This document shows positions 1 through 5,946 of a stretch of DNA of 12,289 bases, one piece after another. The notes beneath the pieces were generated by a model. That model was not told where the DNA came from. It searched no databases and was given only the letters and a program-made list of their open reading frames with translations. Numbering within the stretch: position 1 is the stretch's first letter; every line of letters starts with the position of its first letter. The stretch spans positions 1 to 12,289 of the forward strand of contig JAIFMA010000142.1 in assembly GCA_020048795.1 (NCBI GenBank), read 5' to 3'. The position numbers and the translations under genes were made by a program. The stretch is from Rhodoferax sp. (GTDB lineage Bacteria; Pseudomonadota; Gammaproteobacteria; Burkholderiales; Burkholderiaceae_C).

Positions 1-69
1 GCTTGATCGCACAAATTATTCTTGGCTACTGAGCACTGCCTATAAGCGTTTTCCTGAATGGTCAGCGCG

Positions 70-90
70 GCGAGCAGGGGCTAGGCTCGC
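70..90 (+). promoter_or_regulatory. Hairpin with Shine-Dalgarno-like loop before the DUF2189 start
   Basis: A perfect 6-bp GC-rich inverted repeat (GCGAGC at 70-75, GCTCGC at 85-90) encloses the 9-nt loop AGGGGCTAG. It ends 3 nt before the ATG at 94. The only purine-rich ribosome-binding candidate, AGGGG at 76-80, is in that loop. In linear sequence it is 13 nt from the ATG, and folding would bring it closer. Whether this hairpin tunes translation or is chance is unknown. The rest of bases 1-69 shows no convincing promoter. Confidence 0.35.
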
Positions 91-93
91 ACC

Positions 94-921
94 ATGAGTA
101 ATTTTCAGGATGAAGTTCCGCCGCCGCCCTATATCCCCCCGCCCTCTGAGGGACCGTCCCGGGAAATCACGTCCCTGGCCTGGTCGGCGCCGTGGTTCTG
201 GTTGCGTCTGGGCTGGCGTGACTTCACAGCACACCCGGGCGTTGGCCTGTCTTATGGTGCGGCATTCTGGTGCATGGCCTTGATTTTGGCGGCCGTGTTT
301 CAAGCCAAACCGGAGTTCACCATGACCATGGCCTCGGGCTGCCTGCTGGTTGGCCCTTTTCTGGCCATGGGGCTGTACGACATCAGTCGACGGCGTACGC
401 TCGGGCTGATCCCGAGTTTCGCCGCGTCTGCCACTTGCTGGAAGAGCCACCTGCGCAGCATGGGCATGCTGGTGGGTGTGCTGATCGTGCTTGAGCTGCT
501 GTGGGGGCGGGCCTCGCTGGTGGTGATCGCGGTATTTTTCAACACCGGCATGCCCTCATCGGCGGGGGTGATACAAGCGGTTTTTAACCCTGACAATCTG
601 GAATTTGTGTTGGCCTACACCGTGGTGGGCGGCATTTTTGCCACGCTGGTCTTCGCCATTTCGGCAGTCTCCATCCCGATGATTCTGGACCGCGACACCG
701 ATGCCATCTCGGCCGCCATCACCAGCATCACCGTGGTGCTGGAAAACACCGGCGTAATGTTGCTGTGGGGTGCCTGGATTGCCGGACTGACAGCCATGGC
801 GCTGCTTCTGCCCTGGGCACTGGGCCTGCTGCTGGTGGGGCCCGTGCTCGGTCACGCCAGTTGGCACGCTTATCGTGGCTCGGTACGCTGGCTGGACCAG
901 CGTGAACCCCCGGTCGCTTAA
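94..921 (+). CDS. DUF2189 integral membrane protein
   Basis: This 275-residue protein has a Pro-rich cytosolic N-terminus (residues 9-20) and then several hydrophobic segments at about 50-70, 78-96, 122-148, 170-196 and 222-256, the last possibly two helices. Family hallmarks I recognise are the WLRLGWRDF stretch (36-44) leading into the first helix, the IPMILDRDTDA stretch (194-204), and the C-terminal GPVLGHASWHAYR (249-261). These match DUF2189, a family of predicted inner-membrane proteins with no established biochemical role. The ATG at 94 is used because it gives the complete N-terminus and follows AGGGG at 76-80. The gene stands alone on the plus strand and converges on the LysR gene 55 nt downstream. 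Family assignment is fairly secure; function is unknown. Confidence 0.85.
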   Translation: MSNFQDEVPPPPYIPPPSEGPSREITSLAWSAPWFWLRLGWRDFTAHPGVGLSYGAAFWCMALILAAVFQAKPEFTMTMASGCLLVGPFLAMGLYDISRRRTLGLIPSFAASATCWKSHLRSMGMLVGVLIVLELLWGRASLVVIAVFFNTGMPSSAGVIQAVFNPDNLEFVLAYTVVGGIFATLVFAISAVSIPMILDRDTDAISAAITSITVVLENTGVMLLWGAWIAGLTAMALLLPWALGLLLVGPVLGHASWHAYRGSVRWLDQREPPVA

Positions 922-970
922 CCGAACTTCACAACAAGGCTCAAACAAGGACTGCGCCCGATTTCTTGTC

Positions 971-993
971 AAAGCCTCAGCCCAGGCTTTTTT
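971..993 (+). terminator. Probable intrinsic terminator of the DUF2189 gene
   Basis: AAAGCCT (971-977) pairs with AGGCTTT (984-990) around the 6-nt loop CAGCCC, and the plus strand has an uninterrupted run of six T at 988-993. It lies 50 nt after the DUF2189 stop codon and overlaps the last codons of the convergent LysR gene. The stem is short with only four GC pairs, so efficiency may be modest. On the minus strand the trailing sequence is only TTTGAC, so it should work mainly on the plus strand. Confidence 0.55.
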
Positions 994-1864
994 GCAGCCA
1001 CTCGGCAAACGCGAGGCATTCCCAGCGATCCATCATGCCGGTGCGCCAGCATAGGTAATGGGCGTGCGGGCTGGGCACACTGATGCCAAACGCCGCGCCG
1101 CTGCCCAGCCGCACCAGCGTGCCGTGTTCCAGCCAGGGCTGGGCCAGCTTCAGTCGCACCAGGGCAATGCCCATGCCGGCAGCCGCGCCATCACACATCA
1201 GGCCAATGTCGTTGAATTGCGAACCATCCACCGGCTCGGGCCAGTTCAACCCGTTGGCGGCAAACCAGGTGCGCCAGGGCTCTAGCGGGCTGCGTAGCAG
1301 CGACTCACCCTCCAGGTCTTGTGCCACCTCAAAGGGTCCGTGCTCGCGCACAAACGTCGGCGAGGCCAGCGGCGTGACCTCGTCCTTGATCAGGCACAGG
1401 TGCTCTACATCGGCGTAGCGCCCGGTGCCAAAACGAATCATCAGGTCAGCGTCTTCGGCTACCACGTCGAGCAGCGGAATCGAAATTTGCAAGGTCAGGT
1501 CAATCTCAGGATAGGCTTCGGTGAACTGGCGCAAGCGCGGAATCAGTAGCGAGCGGGCAAAGGTCGGCGTCACCGCCAGACGCAGCTTGCGCTTGCCAGG
1601 TGCCATCGCCGAACCGGGAAAACGCTGCAACATGGCCAGCCCGTCGCGTACATGGGCCAGGTATTCCACACCCTCGACCGTGAGCGAAAAATCGGCCCGG
1701 CCAAACAGTTTGGTGCCAATGATCTGCTCAAGCTGTTTGACCCGGTGGCTCACTGCGCTGGGGGTCACACACAGTTCTTCAGCGGTTTGTGTCACGCTGC
1801 GCAGACGCGCCAGCGCCTCAAAAGTCAGCAGGCATTGAATCGGCGGGATGCGGGCGGCGGTCAT
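977..1864 (-). CDS. LysR-family transcriptional regulator, GcvA-like
   Basis: This is a 295-residue LysR-type regulator. Residues 7-65 form the winged helix-turn-helix, with the recognition-helix signature TPSAVSHRVKQLE at 34-46 followed by LFGR. Residues about 93-290 form the two-lobed periplasmic-binding-like effector domain. PIQCLLTFEALARL near the start and the overall pattern resemble the GcvA/AmpR/TrpI group. Effector and targets cannot be read from the sequence. The start is placed at the ATG whose first base is 1864. An ATG at 1873 would add three residues and is equally possible. The reading frame stays open upstream to 1939, but that extension looks unlike a LysR N-terminus. The gene is divergent from psd with about 90-98 nt between starts, so autoregulation and an effect on psd are possible but unproven. 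Confidence 0.9.
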   Translation of the reverse strand: MTAARIPPIQCLLTFEALARLRSVTQTAEELCVTPSAVSHRVKQLEQIIGTKLFGRADFSLTVEGVEYLAHVRDGLAMLQRFPGSAMAPGKRKLRLAVTPTFARSLLIPRLRQFTEAYPEIDLTLQISIPLLDVVAEDADLMIRFGTGRYADVEHLCLIKDEVTPLASPTFVREHGPFEVAQDLEGESLLRSPLEPWRTWFAANGLNWPEPVDGSQFNDIGLMCDGAAAGMGIALVRLKLAQPWLEHGTLVRLGSGAAFGISVPSPHAHYLCWRTGMMDRWECLAFAEWLQKSLG

Positions 1865-1962
1865 GGCTTGCATTGTGGCACCCGAGGCACTTATGCAGGC
1901 TGGGTAAAATCCCGGCCCACCCCACCGGGTATAGTCCATTCAACGCCATTCAGCTAGCCCTT
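1865..1962. promoter_or_regulatory. Divergent LysR/psd control region
   Basis: This short divergent spacer must hold promoters for both genes. Possible -10 elements toward psd are TAAAAT (1905-1910) and TATAGT (1930-1935), neither with a good -35 at proper spacing. Two dyads are visible. One is an imperfect GCAT-T-GTG / CAC-TT-ATGC (1870-1877 and 1888-1896) at the LysR start. The other is a perfect 5-bp CCCGG / CCGGG (1911-1915 and 1925-1929), placed between the two -10 candidates. Either could be a LysR operator. No clear ribosome-binding site precedes either start codon. Confidence 0.35.
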
Positions 1963-2814
1963 ATGTCCGACCGCCTTGCCGTGCTGCCGCAATACCTCAT
2001 TCCCAAGCAGGCCCTGACCCAGCTGGCCGGGCAAATTGCATCGGTTCGGGGTGGGGCACTGACGACCCGACTGATCCAATGGTTTGCGCACCGGTACCGG
2101 GTCGATATGACAGAAGCGGCCAACCCGGATCCGGCCAGCTACGCCACCTTTAACGACTTTTTTACCCGTGAACTCAAAGCCGGTGCGCGACCGCTGGCCA
2201 AAGCCGATCTGATTTGTCCGGTGGACGGTGCCATCAGCCAGTTTGGACCGATCAACGGCCAACAGATTTTTCAGGCCAAGGGGCACCAGTACAGTTGCCG
2301 GGCGCTGGTGGGCGGCGACATCGACCTGGCGCAACAGTTTGAAAACGGCCACTATGCCACCCTGTACCTGAGCCCGCGTGACTATCACCGCATTCACATG
2401 CCATGTGACGGGGTGCTGCGCCGCATGATTTATGTGCCGGGCGAGCTGTTTTCGGTGAACCCGACCACTGCACGCGGCGTGCCCGGCCTGTTTGCCCGCA
2501 ACGAGCGGGTGGTGTGTGTGTTTGAGTCGTCCCACGGCCCGTGGGTGTTGGTGCTGGTCGGTGCCACCATTGTGGGCAGCATGGCCACGGTCTGGCATGG
2601 TGTGGTGAACGCCCGGCGCAGCCGCCGGTTGCAGCACTGGCGCTATGAAGATGGCAGCAAACTCATCAAGCAGGGTGAGGAGATGGGGCGTTTTTTGCTG
2701 GGATCCACGGTGGTGATGCTGTTTCCCAAAAGCGACCTGCAGTTCAACCCGGCGTGGCAGCCCGGCGCGGCCATTCGCCTCGGTGAACTGATGGCCCAGC
2801 GCAGGGCTACCTGA
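1963..2814 (+). CDS. psd: Phosphatidylserine decarboxylase proenzyme
   Basis: Psd removes CO2 from phosphatidylserine at the inner membrane to give phosphatidylethanolamine. The 283-residue product has the usual length for the bacterial enzyme. The family's LGST motif lies at 246-249; self-cleavage between G247 and S248 would create the pyruvoyl group on the small C-terminal alpha subunit. The Asp–His–Ser autocleavage triad is represented by D88 (in PVDGA), a histidine in YHRIHMP (H142 or H145, by analogy with E. coli H147) and S248. The ATG at 1963 is chosen because the open frame upstream of it is antisense to the LysR gene and unlike Psd. No phosphatidylserine synthase gene is adjacent. 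The last 8 bp overlap the convergent purU, and no terminator is visible at that junction. Confidence 0.97.
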   Translation: MSDRLAVLPQYLIPKQALTQLAGQIASVRGGALTTRLIQWFAHRYRVDMTEAANPDPASYATFNDFFTRELKAGARPLAKADLICPVDGAISQFGPINGQQIFQAKGHQYSCRALVGGDIDLAQQFENGHYATLYLSPRDYHRIHMPCDGVLRRMIYVPGELFSVNPTTARGVPGLFARNERVVCVFESSHGPWVLVLVGATIVGSMATVWHGVVNARRSRRLQHWRYEDGSKLIKQGEEMGRFLLGSTVVMLFPKSDLQFNPAWQPGAAIRLGELMAQRRAT

Positions 2815-3655
2815 AGATCACCGTCTTGTGCCCGTTGATCAGCACACGGTGCTCGCTATGCCACTTGACGGCACGCGCCAGCACCTGGCTTTCGGTGTCG
2901 CGCCCCAGGGCGGTCAGGTCTTCGACCGTTTTGCTATGGTCCACGCGCGCCACATCCTGCTCGATGATCGGCCCTTCGTCGAGATCGGCCGTCACATAGT
3001 GGGCCGTGGCACCGATCAGCTTCACGCCACGGTTGTGCGCCTGATAGTAGGGTTTGGCACCCTTGAAGCTGGGCAAAAACGAGTGGTGAATATTGATCGC
3101 CCGACCCGCTAACGCCTGGCACAGGTCGTCAGAGAGAATTTGCATGTAGCGCGCCAGCACCACCAGTCTGGCCTGTTCACTTTGAATGATTTCAAGTTGC
3201 CGGGCCTCGACCTGCGCTTTGGTGGCAGCCGTCACGGGGAGGTGATGAAACGGCACGTTGTAGCTGGCGGCCAGTTGGTAAAACTCGCGGTGGTTGGAGA
3301 TGATGGCGCAAATTTCCAGCGGCAATAGACCACTTTTCCAGCGAAACAGCAGGTCGTTGAGGCAGTGGCCTTCTTTGCTGACCATGATGACGGTGCGCAT
3401 GGGCTGCGCCTGGGCGTGCAGTTGCCATTGCATCAAAAACGGCTGGGCGAAGCTGGCCAGTTGCAGTTTGAGTTCATCAAAACCCAGCTTGGCACAGGCA
3501 AACTGCACCCGCATGAAAAACAGGCCGGTACCCGCATCGTTGTACTGAGCAGCTTCTTCGATATTGCCGCTGCGTTCAAGCAAAAAACCGGAAACGGCAT
3601 GCACCAAGCCAAGGCGGTCGGGGCAGGACAGGGTCAGAATGTAAACAGGATTCAT
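2807..3655 (-). CDS. purU: Formyltetrahydrofolate deformylase
   Basis: PurU hydrolyses 10-formyltetrahydrofolate to formate plus tetrahydrofolate, balancing one-carbon pools and feeding formate to purine synthesis. The 282-residue product, close to the usual size, has an N-terminal ACT regulatory domain (about 3-80, beginning YILTLSCPDRLGLV) and a formyltransferase-fold domain (about 85-282). The catalytic triad expected from the GART/PurU fold is N188 and H190 (in INIHHSFLPSF) and D226 (in DLDEGPIIEQ). SNH near residue 120 and the LARYMQIL stretch are also typical. The ATG at 3655 gives the family N-terminus MNPVYIL; an in-frame ATG at 3664 would add three residues. Neither has a clear ribosome-binding site. 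The gene appears monocistronic, with a candidate promoter at 3715-3742. Confidence 0.97.
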   Translation of the reverse strand: MNPVYILTLSCPDRLGLVHAVSGFLLERSGNIEEAAQYNDAGTGLFFMRVQFACAKLGFDELKLQLASFAQPFLMQWQLHAQAQPMRTVIMVSKEGHCLNDLLFRWKSGLLPLEICAIISNHREFYQLAASYNVPFHHLPVTAATKAQVEARQLEIIQSEQARLVVLARYMQILSDDLCQALAGRAINIHHSFLPSFKGAKPYYQAHNRGVKLIGATAHYVTADLDEGPIIEQDVARVDHSKTVEDLTALGRDTESQVLARAVKWHSEHRVLINGHKTVIFR

Positions 3656-3714
3656 AGGGGCCATATTGTGGCAGGTGCAACCCTGCCAACCGGAATCGCC
3701 ATTTTGCTACACAA

Positions 3715-3742
3715 TGTATAGCTGTCAGCGCATATGGGTAAA
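3715..3742 (-). promoter_or_regulatory. Candidate sigma-70 promoter for purU
   Basis: Read on the minus strand, TTTACC (3742-3737) and TATACA (3720-3715) are separated by 16 nt, each matching four of six consensus bases. Transcription would begin near 3708, about 50 nt before the purU ATG. The 113-nt spacer between purU and the DUF3567 gene has no other pair as good and no intrinsic terminator. The matches are modest, so this is only a candidate. Confidence 0.4.
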
Positions 3743-3768
3743 GGGCTTAAGGCCGAATTCCCTGAAAA

Positions 3769-4077
3769 CTAATGAATATGCACAGGGTTTTGTGCCAGGC
3801 CGGCGTATTGCTCCAGCTTGTCCTCGACCTCTTCCTGGGTCGGGGTTTTTTCCTGCCAGGCAGAAATTTGCTGCTGAAACAGTTCGGCCCATGAGCCGTC
3901 AAGATAAACCTCTTTGTTGGCGCGTTTATCGACAATCTCGAAACCATGGCGTGCCAGTCGGGGCACGATCAGCAACTGTTCACCATCCCGTTGCTCGTCG
4001 CCAGGCAAGTCAGCGGTTATTGCGTTAGCCAGCATGTGCGTCACAGAAAAGGTGTCAGAGTCGTATAGCGTGTGCAT
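3769..4077 (-). CDS. DUF3567 family small protein
   Basis: This small protein of 102 residues begins MHTLYDSDTFSV and ends NPVHIH. The start LY(D/N)SD(T/S)F, the central GFEIVDKRANKEVYLDG (about residues 46-62) and the PT-x-EE-acidic segment before the end fit DUF3567, a family I associate with Burkholderiales and related betaproteobacteria. It has no signal peptide or membrane segment, so it is probably cytosolic, and no catalytic motif stands out. The ATG at 4077 matches the family's usual N-terminus; an ATG at 4092 would add five residues. Neither has an obvious ribosome-binding site. The gene has the same orientation as purU but lies 113 nt upstream of it, so co-transcription is uncertain. 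Function is unknown. Confidence 0.85.
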   Translation of the reverse strand: MHTLYDSDTFSVTHMLANAITADLPGDEQRDGEQLLIVPRLARHGFEIVDKRANKEVYLDGSWAELFQQQISAWQEKTPTQEEVEDKLEQYAGLAQNPVHIH

Positions 4078-4163
4078 GGGCAAATTATCCATGAATCTGA
4101 CTGGCCCTGCAGTTGGCTGCGATGGACGGGTGCCATTGACACAAATTCAGGGCCGGGTGAAAG

Positions 4164-5240
4164 TCAATCGGCATCGTCCGCAGTCTCGGTGGATAACCAT
4201 TGCTGGTCGATGGCATCGCCATGGGTGTCGGTGATGCGAATGCGCGCTGGCAGGTAACCGAGTTGGGCGGCCAGCCAGACTTCGACTTTTTGGTCATAGG
4301 GCTGGCGCGGGTTGCGCACCAACTTGATGCCCTGGAGCGTGCCCCCTGGCAGTTCCAGGGCTTCGATATCCCCAAACGTAAACATCCACAAATCGGCATC
4401 CCGTGGTCCAACGGTCGGAATGGTCAGCGTCATGCCATGCCGGTAACGCTCGGGTTCACTGGCAACCAGAGCGCCTAGTTGAACCAGCACACTCAGGCGG
4501 TCCTGTGCCCCCGGGAGTAGCGGCGCATCGGGTGTGTTGGCACTGAAGCTTACCTTGGCCAGCGGGTAATTAAAATGCGCAGCCACTTCACTGCGGTACT
4601 TGTCGGAAAAACGCTCCGGGGCCAGCCCGGCATCCGTGATCTGGCCTTGGCTGGTTTGCGTGCGACTCTGGCCAAAGGCGCTGAAACTCAGCCGTGCGGT
4701 GTAGCGGGTGTCGACCTTGCGCCATAACAACTCGCCGTTGAGGGTGAAGGGAAATCTGTTGACGTGCACCCGGTAGATGAGTTTGGTCGAACCCGTCAGG
4801 GCGGCAGCGTGGAAGCTTGGCGGCTTGGCAGCTGGTGGGCCCGGGGCGGGCGCAGGGTTTTCGGCTTCAGTTCGGTCTGCGCTCTGGGCGACGGATGCCA
4901 ATTCGTCAGCCGAGTCCATATCGGTCGTGGCGGCACTGCCGGTTGCCGCGCCGGTTGTGTCGTTGGCCAGTGCCGGGGCAGGCAGCTCTGGTGCCGCCTT
5001 GGCGGCCTGGCGCACCCTGGGCCGTGCCGGGTGCACTGCCGCAGGTGGCACCACAACGGGCACCGGAACAATGGTGCGGGTGGCAAAGCTCAATGCGGTG
5101 ACATCTGCAGGAAAGCCCAGGTTCAGTGTCAGGGGCATCGACCCCAGCAAGCCCAGATGCACCAGCAGCACCGTCAGGCCCAACATCAGCCAGCGTTTGA
5201 AAGGCAGGGATGACCGCCCGAAGTTAGGCGCGTTTTCCAC
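4164..5240 (-). CDS. Membrane-anchored DUF3108 protein with TonB-like N-terminus
   Basis: This 358-residue protein starts with GTG, overlapping the end of the preceding regulator gene by 17 nt. That suggests translational coupling; GGGGTGGAT lies upstream of the start. A short basic N-terminus (R9, K15, R16) precedes one transmembrane helix at about 17-38. A long Pro/Ala-rich, low-complexity linker follows (about 56-142), then a globular DUF3108 domain (about 150-350). The family signature PARIRIT...GDAIDQQW is at about 331-348. The anchor–linker–domain plan resembles TonB, so the C-terminal domain should be periplasmic, but the domain itself is not TonB. DUF3108 proteins have no settled function. 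It is the last gene of the cluster, and no terminator is visible in the 86 nt before the DUF3567 start. Confidence 0.85.
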   Translation of the reverse strand: MENAPNFGRSSLPFKRWLMLGLTVLLVHLGLLGSMPLTLNLGFPADVTALSFATRTIVPVPVVVPPAAVHPARPRVRQAAKAAPELPAPALANDTTGAATGSAATTDMDSADELASVAQSADRTEAENPAPAPGPPAAKPPSFHAAALTGSTKLIYRVHVNRFPFTLNGELLWRKVDTRYTARLSFSAFGQSRTQTSQGQITDAGLAPERFSDKYRSEVAAHFNYPLAKVSFSANTPDAPLLPGAQDRLSVLVQLGALVASEPERYRHGMTLTIPTVGPRDADLWMFTFGDIEALELPGGTLQGIKLVRNPRQPYDQKVEVWLAAQLGYLPARIRITDTHGDAIDQQWLSTETADDAD

Positions 5241-5904
5241 GCGACAGATCCACCCCGAGCTGCTTGAGCTTGCGGTACAAGTGGGTACGCTCGAGCCCCG
5301 TCTTTTCAGCCACCCGGGTCATGGAGCCGTTTTCCTTGGCCAGATGGAATTCGAAATAGGCTTTTTCATATTCATCACGGCCCTCGCGTAGCGGCTTGTC
5401 GAGCATGAAAGTCTGCGTCGCCTGCGGACCCAGATCAAGCGGCCGCACTGCAGCGCTGTGGGTTAATTCGCCGGCATAAACCACACCTTCTGCCGGCCGT
5501 GGTGGCGAACTCGCAGGCGTTGATGCCAGCTTGCGCAGCAAACCTCGGGCCAGACCCTGTTCAACCGCCTTGAGCAGCTTTTGCAAGGTGATGGGTTTTT
5601 CCAGGAACGCCAGCGCACCAATGCGGGTAGCTTCCACCGCCGTGTCGATGGTGGCGTGACCGCTCATCATGATGACCGGCATCGTCAGCAGCCCGGTGGC
5701 CGACCATTCCTTGAGCAGAGTCACGCCATCGGTGTCTGGCATCCAGATATCAAGCAGCACCAGATCCGGCCGCTCTCGCAGGCGCGCGGCACGTGCTTGG
5801 GCGGCATTTTCAGCAACCTCGACGCTGTGGCCTTCGTCGTTGAGAATTTCAGACAGCAAGTCCCGAATGCCAAGCTCATCGTCCACGACCAGAATGTTTG
5901 CCAT
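5224..5904 (-). CDS. NtrX-like response regulator without AAA+ domain
   Basis: This is a 226-residue response regulator. The receiver domain (about 1-120) keeps the acidic pocket D8/D9, phosphoacceptor D52 (LLDIWMPDTDG), S81 and K103 (EKP). A linker of about 60 residues follows, then a Fis-type helix-turn-helix at about 180-217. The ending GLERTHLYRKLKQLGVDL is typical of NtrX. Classical NtrX has a central AAA+ sigma-54 activator domain of about 240 residues; here it is absent, so sigma-54 remodelling is not expected. The protein more likely works by direct DNA binding, like short receiver–Fis regulators such as PrrA/ActR. It follows the kinase gene by 42 nt with AGGG upstream of its ATG, and is surely the partner of that kinase. 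Target genes are unknown. Confidence 0.93.
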   Translation of the reverse strand: MANILVVDDELGIRDLLSEILNDEGHSVEVAENAAQARAARLRERPDLVLLDIWMPDTDGVTLLKEWSATGLLTMPVIMMSGHATIDTAVEATRIGALAFLEKPITLQKLLKAVEQGLARGLLRKLASTPASSPPRPAEGVVYAGELTHSAAVRPLDLGPQATQTFMLDKPLREGRDEYEKAYFEFHLAKENGSMTRVAEKTGLERTHLYRKLKQLGVDLSRGKRA

Positions 5905-5946
5905 AGTGTTTGCGTTTCCCTTGAAAATTGTCTGTGCTGTGATGGT

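Noticed and set aside
41..46. TATAAG as a -10 element for the DUF2189 gene
   Set aside because: No acceptable -35 sits 16-18 nt upstream; TTGGCT at 22-27 is only 13 nt away.
466..840. Several GCTGGTGG octamers resembling E. coli Chi
   Set aside because: The octamer is expected by chance in Leu/Val/Gly-rich GC-rich coding DNA, and Chi specificity in this lineage is not known from the sequence.
1865..1939. N-terminal extension of the LysR gene up to an ATG at 1939
   Set aside because: The added residues are Gly/Pro-rich and unlike a LysR start, and they would consume the promoter spacer in front of psd.
1954..2637. Open frame on the minus strand, opposite psd
   Set aside because: It is antisense to the intact psd, with a His/Gln/Arg-rich shadow composition and no family resemblance.
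3742..3765. Possible terminator after the DUF3567 gene (AGGG/CCCT with T-rich flank)
   Set aside because: The stem is only 4 bp with a 14-nt loop and a broken T run, so it is too weak to call.
3665..3768. Riboswitch (tetrahydrofolate or glycine type) in front of purU
   Set aside because: The spacer is short and shows no conserved aptamer core or multi-stem fold that I can recognise.
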